The position numbers were made by a program, and so were the translations under genes. Of a DNA stretch of 43,617 nucleotides, positions 26,061-35,377 are shown one piece after another. Under the pieces are notes generated by a model. It ran no database searches. It had not been told where the DNA came from and saw only the letters and a list, made by a program, of their open reading frames with translations. The stretch spans positions 1-43,617 of the forward strand of contig NZ_BMVO01000034.1 of NCBI RefSeq assembly GCF_014650755.1, given 5' to 3'. Positions within the stretch are counted from its first letter, which is position 1; each line of letters starts with the position of its first letter. This DNA comes from Streptomyces chryseus (lineage in GTDB: Bacteria; Actinomycetota; Actinomycetes; Streptomycetales; Streptomycetaceae).

Positions 26061-26278
26061 GGCTTCTCCTCTCGCGCTGGGACCAGATTCACCAAGCCCT
26101 GCCCCAGGGTCGCAGTGGTGGCAGGGGCAGGCATCTTCCTGCTTGCGCGGTCGCCGCGACGACGACGCCAACGAACCACCCCGGCCCCGCCGGTGGCGCG
26201 CCAAGGGCACTGGGCGGGGCATCAGCGGGCCTCGCGGCGACCGACCGCCCGGCCGCCGCTGCCGGTCGTGTCACAGCG

Positions 26279-26316
26279 CGCCGCCCCCGGCCCCCGGACG
26301 GGAGCCGGGGGCGGCG
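26279..26316 (-). terminator. terminator after the first YCII gene
   Basis: A 13-bp perfect GC stem (26279-26291 with 26304-26316) begins about 11 nt past the minus-strand YCII stop codon, separating that gene from the methyltransferase. Confidence 0.8.
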
Positions 26317-26326
26317 GTCACCCCGG

Positions 26327-26704
26327 TCAGGCGTTGTCGTCGGGCTTCGGCGCGAATCCGTCATGCAGGATCGGCCACATCTCGACCGGGCTCTCGCGCG
26401 CCCACGGCATGTCCGCCGCGATCTCGCGGGCCCGCTCGGCCGACTCCACCTCCAGGAGGTAGAGGCTGCAGACGAACTCCTTGGCCTCCAGGTAGGGGCC
26501 GTCGGTGGAGAACGGGGCGCCGTCCTTGTTCCGTACCAGCGAGGCCTCGCTCCTGTCACCGAGGCCGTAGGCCGCGAGCAGCTCGCCGGAGGCCCTGTAG
26601 CGGGAGTTCCAGGCGCCCTGCTCCGCGATCTCCTTGTCCAGGACCTCGGCCGGGATCGAAGCCCACTTCTCCTCGTTGCCGTAGATCATGAGCAGGTATT
26701 TCAT
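26327..26704 (-). CDS. YCII/DGPF-domain protein
   Basis: A 125-residue protein. It starts with the family's 'MKYLLMIYGNEEKW' strand and carries the DGPF-type motif at residues 67-76 ('STDGPYLEAKEF'). YCII-related proteins have a ferredoxin-like fold with unknown enzymatic role. Their genes are typical partners of ECF41/ECF42 sigma factors, and an ECF42 gene lies about 10 kb away at 15833. The start is ATG 26704. It is a single-gene transcription unit closed by its own terminator. Confidence 0.88.
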   Translation of the reverse strand: MKYLLMIYGNEEKWASIPAEVLDKEIAEQGAWNSRYRASGELLAAYGLGDRSEASLVRNKDGAPFSTDGPYLEAKEFVCSLYLLEVESAERAREIAADMPWARESPVEMWPILHDGFAPKPDDNA

Positions 26705-27110
26705 GTCAGCCCTCAGCCTCCTCGGGCCTCACGCGCGACGGCCCGAACGAATGGTTCAAGTCCGGTGGAAGCGATCGGCTGGATCACATTACTCACCTTA
26801 CGAAAGACCACTGTATGAGATCCAGCGCAGGACGCCCGGGGTCCACGCCGAGCGTGCCGGTAAACCGTGCTGCAGCTCAATCACCTGCGGCTTGTGAGTG
26901 ATTTCGGTGCGGGAGAGGCCGGTTGGGACGACGAGCGGACGGTGATGGTCTGCCCGGGACCCGCGCTTCCGGACAACGACCGGCACCGGCGTCACGGCGA
27001 TCGGCCCCCTTCGGCAAGAGCCGAGTCCGCACCGTGGAAGACGCCCGCGGCGGCGCCCCCCGGACACCATACGAGTGACCGTTACCTATCCGTCCTCACA
27101 GGAGGCAGAC
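26705..27110. other. divergent intergenic region, YCII gene and P450
   Basis: No gene is recognisable here. It should hold promoters for the minus-strand YCII gene and the plus-strand P450 unit. An A/T-richer stretch at about 26780-26820 is the likeliest promoter area. I see no sharp consensus boxes. Confidence 0.4.
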
Positions 27111-28346
27111 GTGGACGACGATCCGCTCTTCGTCATCGATCCGGCCGGGACCGACATCCACGGCGAGGCGGCCCGGCTTCGGGCCCGCGGGCCGGTCACC
27201 CGGGTGCTGCTGCCCGGCGGAGTCGAGGCCTGGTCGGTGACCGGCTACCACGCCGCCCGGCAGGTCCTGGCGGACGAGCGGTTCGCCAAGAACGCCCGGC
27301 GGCACTGGCCGGCGTACGTCGAGGGCACCCTCGGCCCGGACTTCCCGCTGATCGTCTGGGCTCGGATGGACAACATGTCCACCGCGGACGGTGAGCCGCA
27401 CGCCCGCCAACGCCGCCTTGTCGCCGGTGCGTTCAGCCCGCGGCGGATCGCCATGCTGCGACCGCGGGTCGAGCGGATCGTGGCGCGCGCGCTGGACGAG
27501 CTGGCCGACCATGCCGCCGAGCGGCCGGGTGAACCGGTCGACCTGAAGGCGCGGTACGCGCACCCGGTGGCGTCGCGGGTGATCGGCGAGCTGCTCGGCG
27601 TGCCCGACGGCGACCCGGACGGCATCCTGGACCGCGCCGGGTACGTCGAGCCGAACCCGCAGAAGGCGGCTGTGGAGTTCGCCTCGCTGCGGAGCAAGAT
27701 CGAGGCCCTGGTCGCGCAGAAGCGCCGGGAACCGGGGGAGGACCTGATCAGCGATCTGGTCGCGGCCGAGCCGAGCGGGTGCCCGGTGACCGGGGCGGGC
27801 GGCGGGTCCGATGCCGAACTGGTCGGCCTGGCGCAACTGATGCTCAACACCGGCGCCGAACCGGCCAGGAACCTCATCACGAACGCCGCGCTGGCGCTAC
27901 TCACCCGGCCCGGCCAGCGCGCCCTGGCAGCGGGCGGCGAGGTGGACTGGGACGACGTGGTGGAGGAGACGCTGCGCACCGACGCGCCGGTTGCGCACCT
28001 GCCGTTCCGGTTCGCGACGGAGGACGTCACGATCGCCGGCGTGACCATCTCCCGGGGCGACCCGGTGGTGGTCGGTTACGCCGCGACCGGCCGTGACCCG
28101 GAGCTGCACGGCGACGCCGCGGGGGAGTTCGACGCCCGGCACGCGGACAAGCGGCACGTGGCGTTCGGCCACGGCGTCCACCGGTGCGTCGGCCCGGCGC
28201 TGACCAGGATGGAGGTGCGCATCGCGGTGGAGGAGCTGTTCACGCGCTTCCTCCGGTTGCGGCTGGCGGTGGAGCCGGGCGAACTGGCCGGCCAGGGCAC
28301 ATTCATCATGAACGGCCGACTCGAGCTGCCGGTCCATCTCCGATGA
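27111..28346 (+). CDS. cytochrome P450
   Basis: A 411-residue bacterial class I P450. The heme-thiolate motif is 'FGHGVHRCVG' with C359 as ligand. The K-helix E-x-x-R is E286-T-L-R289. The I-helix reads 'LMLNTGAEPARN', with the usual acid-alcohol pair replaced by E-P, so the normal proton-relay Thr is missing. Such changes are known in P450s that act on carrier-bound amino acids or do unusual chemistry. GTG 27111 is preceded by AGGAGG at 5 nt and is a better start than GTG 27075. A decayed relative lies at 3193-3440. No ferredoxin gene is adjacent. It may oxidise the beta-amino acid or the final scaffold. Confidence 0.92.
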   Translation: MDDDPLFVIDPAGTDIHGEAARLRARGPVTRVLLPGGVEAWSVTGYHAARQVLADERFAKNARRHWPAYVEGTLGPDFPLIVWARMDNMSTADGEPHARQRRLVAGAFSPRRIAMLRPRVERIVARALDELADHAAERPGEPVDLKARYAHPVASRVIGELLGVPDGDPDGILDRAGYVEPNPQKAAVEFASLRSKIEALVAQKRREPGEDLISDLVAAEPSGCPVTGAGGGSDAELVGLAQLMLNTGAEPARNLITNAALALLTRPGQRALAAGGEVDWDDVVEETLRTDAPVAHLPFRFATEDVTIAGVTISRGDPVVVGYAATGRDPELHGDAAGEFDARHADKRHVAFGHGVHRCVGPALTRMEVRIAVEELFTRFLRLRLAVEPGELAGQGTFIMNGRLELPVHLR

Positions 28347-28903
28347 GGACAGGAGGTCCCTCCACGCACTGATACGGCGCTATGGCCGACCGCCCTCGGA
28401 ACCCGGGTCCACCGCCCGGATATCGCTGAACGAAGCTGACGTTCCGTCGGCGGGCGGCGGCCGGGCCCTCGCGGGCGGGTGGACAGGGCGGGTCGGTGTG
28501 GCGGCGGACCGTGGGCGGCGACGAACGGTTCGACGTACGTGTGACGACATCGCCACCGCCGGGGGGACAGGCACCCCGCCGCCCGGGGGAGAGGAAGGCA
28601 GCCGCATCGCGCGCCGTCCGCGCGTCGTGACTGCCGACTGGCGGCACGCACAGCGGTTGCTGATGGACCGTCAGTAAGTCCGGGCGGGCCGAGGGGGCGA
28701 CGGTGCCGGGCTATGTCGGCGGCATACCCGGACCCGGTGCGGGCGGACGGCGATGACAGCCGCACTCCAGGAGATGCCGCTGTTGGACGCGGTCGTCATT
28801 GTGTAGTCAGGGAGCCGCTCGCTGTGAATCAGAGTCCCGATGTGGCGTGGTGTGCGGTCTGTCCGATTCCCATGTAGTGCCGAGTGATTGATGGAGGCTG
28901 TCC
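28347..28903. other. 557-nt gap before the NRPS gene
   Basis: No gene is recognisable. A bulged hairpin lies at about 28711-28735, and the A/T-richer stretch 28790-28890 just before the NRPS start probably includes its promoter. Confidence 0.45.
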
Positions 28904-31900
28904 ATGACCGACCCCGCGTACCGGCATGTGCCGGCGACCGAGGTGCAGCAAGGGCTGTGGCTGTTGCGTGCGCTCGGTCAGGAGCCGGTGCCGCGATGCC
29001 GGACGTACCGGGTGGTCGGCGACCTGGACGTGGCGGCGCTGGCTGTGGCCTGGCGGTCGCTCGTGGACCGGCACGAGCAACTGCGGTCGGCGCTGGTGCT
29101 GCGGGACGGCGTGCCGGTGCGGAGGGTCTGGGCGAGTTCCGGGACGCAGGCGTTTCGGCTGCGCGAGGTGGACAGCGGGCCGGCCGGCCAGAGGGAGTCA
29201 GGGCCGGCCGGCGGCGGCAAGTCGGATCCGGTCGGCGTGCCGACGGGGGCACAGATGACGGTCACACGCTGCGGGCCCGAGGAGCATCGGGTTCGGTTGG
29301 TGGTTCCTGGCGCATTCGCTGACGAAGACTTCCTGAACACGCTGGTCGAAGAACTGTCCGAACTGTGCGCTGGGAGAGCGCTCCTGACAGACACTCCCTA
29401 CGGCGGGTTGACCGCCGCGGAGGCCGAATCCCCTGAGGCATTGGCCTGGTGGGTCAATGCGCTGAACCCGCTGCCGAGCGAACTTCCTCTGCCCGCAGAC
29501 CGCCCGCGTCCGGATCGGGTCTCGGGACGGTGGGGAACGGTCAGCGCCCCGGCCGACCCGGAGCTCGGCCACGCCGTCGCACGCTGTGCCGAAGCCAGTC
29601 GCAGCAACCCGTCCGTCGTGATGCTCACCGCGTTCCAGGTCCTCCTGCACCGCTACACCGGAGGCGACCGGGTGGCTGTCGCGGTGCCGGTCTCGCAGGG
29701 CGGGGCGGGCGCGGCGACGAACGTTTTGATCCTGCCGGCCGACATCGAGGCGAGGCAGAGCTTCAACGACGTCCTCGAGCGCGGCACGGCACTGGCCGCC
29801 GAGGCGATGGCGCGGCGTACCGTTCCGCTGGCGCGTGTGCTCGGGGCGCTGCCGGTCGTTCGCGACGTGCGGCGGGTGCCGTTGGGCGATGTCGTGTTCG
29901 ACTATCGGGGGCGGCCGGAGCCGGTGCTGACGATACCCGGTGCGGTCGTCGAGCCCTGCCCGGAACACGGTGGGCCGGCACCGGCCGATCTGGTGCTGCG
30001 AGTCGACGACAGCGGGAGCGGGCCGGCCGTCACCGTGCTCTACGACGCGGACCAGTTCGAGCCGGAGACTGCGCGGATGATTCTGCGACAGTTCCGTACG
30101 CTGCTTCGGCACGCCGTCCGGGCTCCGGACACCACCGTCGGTGAGTTGACGCTGGACAGTCCCGGCAGAGCGGCACGCGCCGCCGGCGAGGCTGACCGGC
30201 GGGCCGATGACGGCGCGCCCGGGTACACGATCGTGGAGGCGATCAGCAGGCGCGTGTCGCAGGACCCGGACGCGGTGGCCGTTGACGGTCACGACGGCAC
30301 GCTGACCTACCGCGCGTTGTACGCCACCGCGATACGGGTCGCCGAGGACCTGCGGGCCGCCGGGGTGCGGGCCGGCGATCCGGTTGTGGTGCGGCTGCCG
30401 GTGGGAGCGCGTCAGTATGCCGCACTGCTCGGAGTGTTGTTGGCCGGCGCACATCTGTGCTGGTTGGGGACCGCTGACAACGGGGACCGCGGCCGGGCAG
30501 TCCTCGAGGCGCTGAAGCCGGTGGCGATGCTGGTGGCCCCTGGAGCGACCGGAACCGCAGGAGCTGCCGCCCCCGGCCCCGACGAACTCCTCGACCGGTA
30601 CCCCATGACCATCGAAGGCCAAGTCGTCACGGTGGGAGAGCCGGACCCGGCGCCACGAGCATCCGCCCCCTCCCCGCCGCCGAGGCTCACCGACCGCGCC
30701 TACGTAGCCTTCACCTCCGGCACCACCGGCGTCCCGAAAGGCATCGCGCACACTCACGCCGCCCTCGCGCAGTTCACCGCGTGGATGGCCGCCGAGTTCG
30801 ACATCGGCCCCGGCGTACGCGTCGCGCAGTGGGTGGCCGCCGAACACGACCCTGCCCTGGCCGAGACGTTCGCAGCGCTCGGCTCGGGCGCCACGCTGTG
30901 CCCGGTGCCCGAGAAGATCCGTGCCAACCCCGAACGCCTTCTGGATTGGCTGGCCGCCGAACGCATCGGCGTACTCCAGACCGTGCCGAGCTTCGCCCGC
31001 GAACTGCTCCGCGTCCTCACCGAGCGCCGCTCCGCCGAACGACTGGGCACACTCAGGGCCCTGCTGCTGATGGGCGAAGCACTGCCCGGCGAACTCGCCG
31101 ACGGACTGCTGGCCGCGCTGCCGCTGGTCCGCATCGCCAACCTCTACGGCCCCACCGAGACCATCGCCGCGACCTGGCACCCGGTTCACCGGCGGTCAGT
31201 ACACGTCACCGGCGCGGCAAGCAGCGCGTCAGCCGGTACGTCAGCGAAGCCCGCCGCCGCTCCGGTCCCCATAGGCCGCCCCATCCCCGGCCGCGGCGTC
31301 CTCATCGTCGACGAATCAGACCGCCTCTGCCCCGACGGCGTCACCGGCGAACTGGTCATCACCGGCCCCTACGTCGCCGACGGCTACCTCGCCGACCACG
31401 ACCACGCCGCCTTCACCCGCCTCCCGTCCATCGACGCACCCTGCTACCGCACCGGCGACCTCGCCCGCCGCCGCCCCGACGGCACCCTCGAATACCGCGG
31501 CCGCAAGGACAGCCAGATCAAGCTCTACGGCAGCCGGCTGGAGCTCACCGACGTCGAAGCGGCCCTGGCCGGGCATCCGACCGTCGCCGACTGCGCCGTC
31601 GTCGCCGGCGCCGACCGCGACGGCCTGGCCGTCCGCCTGGTGATCTGCGTCGTCCCGCGCAGCCCACCCGACGGCGAGCCGCAAGGCTCACCCAGCGAGT
31701 GGCGCACCCACCTGCGCCGACGCTTCGGCCGCTCGCTGCTCCCGGCCCTGTACCGCACCCTGGACCGTCTCCCGCGTACCGTCACCGGCAAGGTCGACCG
31801 CCCCCAGCTGGCGCGTACCGTCGCCGCCGCCGAGCGCGATGCAGCGGCCCGGCGCCCCGCGACTGGTACCGAGGCAGACCTCGCCGCGATCTGGGCGGAC

Positions 31901-32083
31901 CTGCTCGGCACGCCGCCGGCCCACGCCGACCAGAGCTTCTTCGCCGTCGGCGGCACCTCCCTGTTGGTCCCGCAGCTGCTGCACCAGGTGCACCAGCGCC
32001 TCGCGGCCGACGTGACCGTCCCCCAGTTCTACGCACATCAGAGCCTGGCGGCCCTGGCGGCTCTGGTCGACCGAACCCGATGA
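28904..32083 (+). CDS. NRPS module: degenerate C, A (beta-tyrosine-type code), PCP
   Basis: A 1059-residue protein. Residues 1-430 have the C-domain fold ('VQQGLWLLRAL', 'WRSLVDRHEQLRSALV'), but the H-H-x-x-x-D-G motif is replaced by 'PGAFADED' at 135-142, so it cannot act as a normal condensation domain. The A domain (about 440-965) has A3 'FTSGTTGVPKG', A5 'LYGPTET', A7 'YRTGDLARR', A8 'YRGRKDSQIKLYGSRLE' and A10 K963 ('TVTGKVDR'). Aligning to GrsA positions I read the substrate code as D649, P650, A653, Q692, L721, M723, L747, A755, A756, K963. From memory this differs at one position from that of SgcC1, which activates (S)-beta-tyrosine. The PCP (985-1055) has S1019 in 'VGGTSLLV'. ATG 28904 follows GGAGG. 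Its stop overlaps the aminomutase start region, so beta-amino acid formation and activation are coupled. Confidence 0.9.
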   Translation: MTDPAYRHVPATEVQQGLWLLRALGQEPVPRCRTYRVVGDLDVAALAVAWRSLVDRHEQLRSALVLRDGVPVRRVWASSGTQAFRLREVDSGPAGQRESGPAGGGKSDPVGVPTGAQMTVTRCGPEEHRVRLVVPGAFADEDFLNTLVEELSELCAGRALLTDTPYGGLTAAEAESPEALAWWVNALNPLPSELPLPADRPRPDRVSGRWGTVSAPADPELGHAVARCAEASRSNPSVVMLTAFQVLLHRYTGGDRVAVAVPVSQGGAGAATNVLILPADIEARQSFNDVLERGTALAAEAMARRTVPLARVLGALPVVRDVRRVPLGDVVFDYRGRPEPVLTIPGAVVEPCPEHGGPAPADLVLRVDDSGSGPAVTVLYDADQFEPETARMILRQFRTLLRHAVRAPDTTVGELTLDSPGRAARAAGEADRRADDGAPGYTIVEAISRRVSQDPDAVAVDGHDGTLTYRALYATAIRVAEDLRAAGVRAGDPVVVRLPVGARQYAALLGVLLAGAHLCWLGTADNGDRGRAVLEALKPVAMLVAPGATGTAGAAAPGPDELLDRYPMTIEGQVVTVGEPDPAPRASAPSPPPRLTDRAYVAFTSGTTGVPKGIAHTHAALAQFTAWMAAEFDIGPGVRVAQWVAAEHDPALAETFAALGSGATLCPVPEKIRANPERLLDWLAAERIGVLQTVPSFARELLRVLTERRSAERLGTLRALLLMGEALPGELADGLLAALPLVRIANLYGPTETIAATWHPVHRRSVHVTGAASSASAGTSAKPAAAPVPIGRPIPGRGVLIVDESDRLCPDGVTGELVITGPYVADGYLADHDHAAFTRLPSIDAPCYRTGDLARRRPDGTLEYRGRKDSQIKLYGSRLELTDVEAALAGHPTVADCAVVAGADRDGLAVRLVICVVPRSPPDGEPQGSPSEWRTHLRRRFGRSLLPALYRTLDRLPRTVTGKVDRPQLARTVAAAERDAAARRPATGTEADLAAIWADLLGTPPAHADQSFFAVGGTSLLVPQLLHQVHQRLAADVTVPQFYAHQSLAALAALVDRTR

Positions 32084-32094
32084 AGGAGTACCCC

Positions 32095-33699
32095 GTGTCC
32101 ACCACCCCCATCAGCGCTCCAGCCGTCCTGGACGGCGAGACGCTCGACATCCCTGCTGTCCGCCGCGTGGCCGAGCAGCGGGCCGAGGTGAGGCTGACGC
32201 CCCAGTCGCTGGCCAAGGCCGGCAAGAGCCGCGCCGTGTTCGAGGACGTGGTCCGCGCCGGCACCCCGGTCTACGGCGTCACCACCGGCTACGGCGAGAT
32301 GATCTACATGCTCGTCGACCCCTCGCGGGAGACCGAGCTGCAGACCAACCTCGTCCGCAGCCACAGTGCCGGTGTCGGTCCGTTCTTCCCTCACGACCAG
32401 GCACGTGCGATCGTCGCCGCGCGCCTCAACGCCCTGGCAAAAGGCTACTCGGCGGTCCGGCCGGAGATCTTGGAGCGGCTGGCCCTGTACCTGAACACCG
32501 ACCTGATCCCGGCGATCCCCGAGATCGGCTCGCTGGGTGCCAGCGGAGACCTGGCTCCGCTGGCGCACGTGGCCTCCACCATCATCGGTGAGGGCTACTT
32601 CCTGGGCCCGGACGGCCGACGGCCGGTAGCGCCGGTGCTGCGCTCGCTCGGGATAGCGCCGCTGGAGCTGAAGTTCAAGGAGGGCCTGGCGCTGATCAAC
32701 GGCACCTCGGCGATGACCGGGCTGGGCGCGCTGATCGTCGACCGGTCGCTGGAGCAGGTGCGGCACGCCGAGATCGTCTCGGCGCTGCTGGTGGAGGCGA
32801 TGCGCGGGTCGATGGGGCCGTTCCAGCCCGAGGGCCACGACATCGCCCGGCCGCACCCCGGCCAGATCGACACCGCGGCGAACATGCGGGCCCTGCTGCG
32901 CGGCAGCGGGCTCACTGTGGAGCACTCGGACCTGCGCCGTCAGGTCGCCGCGGCCAAGGACGACGGGGACGTCACCCGGACCGAGATCTACCTGCAGAAG
33001 GCCTATTCCCTGCGCGCGATGCCGCAGGTGCTGGGCAGTGTCCGGGACACCCTGACGCACGCCACGGCCCGGGTGCAGACCGAGCTCAACTCCGCGAACG
33101 ACAACCCCCTGTTCTTCGAGGACCACGAGGTCTTCCACGGCGCGAACTTCCACGGCCAGCCGGTGGCCTTCGTGATGGACTTCACCACCATCGCCCTGAC
33201 CCAGCTCGGCGTGCTGGCCGAGCGGCAGCTCAACCGGGTCCTGAACCGGCACCTGAGTTACGGCCTGCCGGAGTTCCTGGTGGCCGGCGACCCAGGTCTG
33301 AGCAGCGGGTACGCCGGGGCGCAGTATCCGGCCACGGCGCTGGTCGCCGAGAACCGGACGATCGGCCCGGCCAGCACACAGAGCGTGCCGTCCAACGGCG
33401 ACAACCAGGACATCGTCAGCATGGGGCTGATCGCGGCCCGAAACGCCCGGCGGGTGCTGGCCAACAACCAGCACATCCTGGCCGTGCAGTTCCTGGCCGC
33501 GGCCTCGGCGGTGGACGTCTCTGGGCGCTACGACGGCCTGGGACCGGCCGGCCGCGCCGCCTATGACGCGGTCCGCTCGCTCGTGCCGCCGCTGCATCAG
33601 GACCGGTACATGGCTGACGACATCGAGACTGTCGCCGCCGCCCTGACCCGCGGGGAGTTCATCACCGCCGTCGAGGACTGCGGTGTGGAACTGCTTTGA
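32095..33699 (+). CDS. MIO-type tyrosine 2,3-aminomutase (SgcC4-like)
   Basis: A 534-residue member of the histidine/phenylalanine ammonia-lyase family. The prosthetic MIO group forms from A149-S150-G151 in 'GSLGASGDLAPLAH'. The catalytic tyrosine Y60 sits in 'VYGVTTGYGEM', where SgcC4-type aminomutases read V-T-T-G-Y-G and plant PALs or HutH usually have N-T-G-F-G. 'LNSANDNPLFF' and 'QSVPSNGDNQDIVSMG' complete the active site. It should convert L-tyrosine to beta-tyrosine. GTG 32095 has GAAGGAG 6 nt upstream. An alternative ATG 32080 overlaps the NRPS stop (ATGA) and would give 539 residues. A broken paralogue lies at 24524-24850. A phenylalanine substrate or plain lyase activity cannot be excluded. 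Confidence 0.92.
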   Translation: MSTTPISAPAVLDGETLDIPAVRRVAEQRAEVRLTPQSLAKAGKSRAVFEDVVRAGTPVYGVTTGYGEMIYMLVDPSRETELQTNLVRSHSAGVGPFFPHDQARAIVAARLNALAKGYSAVRPEILERLALYLNTDLIPAIPEIGSLGASGDLAPLAHVASTIIGEGYFLGPDGRRPVAPVLRSLGIAPLELKFKEGLALINGTSAMTGLGALIVDRSLEQVRHAEIVSALLVEAMRGSMGPFQPEGHDIARPHPGQIDTAANMRALLRGSGLTVEHSDLRRQVAAAKDDGDVTRTEIYLQKAYSLRAMPQVLGSVRDTLTHATARVQTELNSANDNPLFFEDHEVFHGANFHGQPVAFVMDFTTIALTQLGVLAERQLNRVLNRHLSYGLPEFLVAGDPGLSSGYAGAQYPATALVAENRTIGPASTQSVPSNGDNQDIVSMGLIAARNARRVLANNQHILAVQFLAAASAVDVSGRYDGLGPAGRAAYDAVRSLVPPLHQDRYMADDIETVAAALTRGEFITAVEDCGVELL

Positions 33700-33753
33700 C
33701 ACCGGCGTCCGCCGGCCCCGGGCCCGGCGGACCGACAGGAAGGCAGAACAGCA

Positions 33754-35283
33754 ATGGCCACTCGGCCAATGACCGGCGAGGAGTACGTGGAGAGCCTTCG
33801 CGACGCTCGCGAGGTCTACGTATACGGCGAACGCGTCAAGGACGTCACGACGCACCCGGCGTTCCACAACCCGGTGCGCATGACCGCCCGGCTCTACGAC
33901 GCCCTGCACGACGACCGCTACCGCGACGTCCTGACCTGCCCGGTCGACGGCGGCGGTGACGGGTACACCCACCGCTTCTTCACCACGCCGCGCAGCGCCG
34001 AGGACCTGGTCGCCGCCCAAGGCGCGATCGCGGCCTGGGCCCGACTGAGCTACGGCTGGATGGGCCGCAGTCCCGACTACAAGGCATCCTTCCTCGGCAC
34101 CCTCGGCGCTAACGCAGATTTCTACGGGCCCTACGCCGACAACGCCCGGCGCTGGTACCGCGAGTCGCAGGAGAAGGTCCTGTTCTGGAACCACGCCATC
34201 GTGCATCCGCCGGTGGACCGCGACCGGCCGCCGGACGAGGTCGCCGACGTGTTCGTGCACGTCGAGGCGGAGACCGACGCAGGACTCGTGGTCAGCGGCG
34301 CCAAGGTGGTCGCCACCGGCTCGGCGCTGGCTCACTACAACTTCATCGCGCACTACGGCCTGCCGATCCGCAAGCGTGAGTTCGCACTGGTGGCCACCGT
34401 GCCGATGGACGCCCCGGGCGTGAAGCTGATCTGCCGGCCTTCCTACACCGCGACCGCGGCCGTGGCCGGCAGCCCCTTCGACTACCCGCTGTCCTCACGG
34501 CTGGATGAGAACGACACGATCCTCGTGATGGACAAGGTGTTGATCCCCTGGGAGAACGTCTTCATCTACGGGGACCTGGGCAAGGTGCAGATGTTCACCG
34601 CCCGCTCCGGCTTCCCCGAGCGGTTCACCTTCCACGGTTGCATCCGGCTCGCGGTGAAGCTGGAGTTTCTGGCCGGTCTGCTGTCCAAGGCGCTGCAGGT
34701 CACCGGCGTGCGGGACTTCCGCGGCGTGCAGAGCCGGCTGGGGGAGGTGCTGGCCTGGCGGAACCTCTTCTGGGGGCTGTCCGACGCGGCCGCGCGCAAC
34801 CCGGTGCCGTGGAAGGACGGAGCGGTGCTGCCCAACGGGGACTACGGGATGGCCTACCGATGGTTCATGCAGGTCGGTTACCCGAGGCTCCGGGAGATCA
34901 TCCTGCAGGACGTGGCCAGTGGGCTGATCTACGTTCCCTCCAGCGCCGAGGACTTCCGCAACCCGCAGACGCGGCCGTACCTGGACAAGTATGTCCGCGG
35001 CTCAGGCGGGGTCACGGCCGTGGAGCGGGTCAAGCTCATGAAGCTGCTGTGGGACGCGATCGGCAGCGAGTTCGGCAGCCGACACGAGCTGTACGAGCGC
35101 AACTACTCGGGCAACCACGAGAACACCCGGGTCGAGCTGTACGCCAGCCAGCTGGCCTCCGGCCAGCTGGCCGGCTACGAGAGGTTCGCCGAGCAATGCA
35201 TGTCCGAGTACGACCTGGACGGCTGGACGGTCCCGGACCTGGAGTCGTTCCCGGACCTCAAAAATCTGATCAACCGGCCCTGA
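33754..35283 (+). CDS. HpaB/SgcC-family FADH2-dependent phenol hydroxylase
   Basis: A 509-residue protein of the 4-hydroxyphenylacetate 3-monooxygenase (HpaB) oxygenase family. Typical blocks are 'MTGEEYVESLRDAREVYVYG' at the N-terminus, 'PDYKASFLGTLGANADFY' (FAD-side helix), 'LDENDTILVMDKVLIPWENV' and the C-terminal 'GSRHELYERNYSGNHE'. The family adds an ortho hydroxyl to phenols using FADH2 made by a separate reductase. SgcC does this on carrier-bound beta-tyrosine. Directly following NRPS and aminomutase genes, it probably makes the 3,4-dihydroxyphenyl unit. The start ATG 33754 has AGGAAGG. Its partner flavin reductase is not in the window. Confidence 0.92.
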   Translation: MATRPMTGEEYVESLRDAREVYVYGERVKDVTTHPAFHNPVRMTARLYDALHDDRYRDVLTCPVDGGGDGYTHRFFTTPRSAEDLVAAQGAIAAWARLSYGWMGRSPDYKASFLGTLGANADFYGPYADNARRWYRESQEKVLFWNHAIVHPPVDRDRPPDEVADVFVHVEAETDAGLVVSGAKVVATGSALAHYNFIAHYGLPIRKREFALVATVPMDAPGVKLICRPSYTATAAVAGSPFDYPLSSRLDENDTILVMDKVLIPWENVFIYGDLGKVQMFTARSGFPERFTFHGCIRLAVKLEFLAGLLSKALQVTGVRDFRGVQSRLGEVLAWRNLFWGLSDAAARNPVPWKDGAVLPNGDYGMAYRWFMQVGYPRLREIILQDVASGLIYVPSSAEDFRNPQTRPYLDKYVRGSGGVTAVERVKLMKLLWDAIGSEFGSRHELYERNYSGNHENTRVELYASQLASGQLAGYERFAEQCMSEYDLDGWTVPDLESFPDLKNLINRP

Positions 35284-35377
35284 CGACACGACGCGCGCCA
35301 GCAGGCCGCAAACTGCCGCGGCCGACGGCCGTGGCCCAAGTGGCGCGTATCCGCAGGGGGAACATCCAGGGAGCTTC

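Noticed and set aside
27075..27110. Longer P450 start at GTG 27075
   Set aside because: GTG 27111 has an ideal AGGAGG site, which lies inside the longer version.
28711..28735. Bulged hairpin downstream of the P450 gene
   Set aside because: It lies 365 nt past the stop, has a bulge and no T tract, so it is not called as a terminator.
32038..34353. 771-codon minus-strand open frame
   Set aside because: It is antisense to the aminomutase and hydroxylase genes, with low-complexity composition and no recognisable domain.
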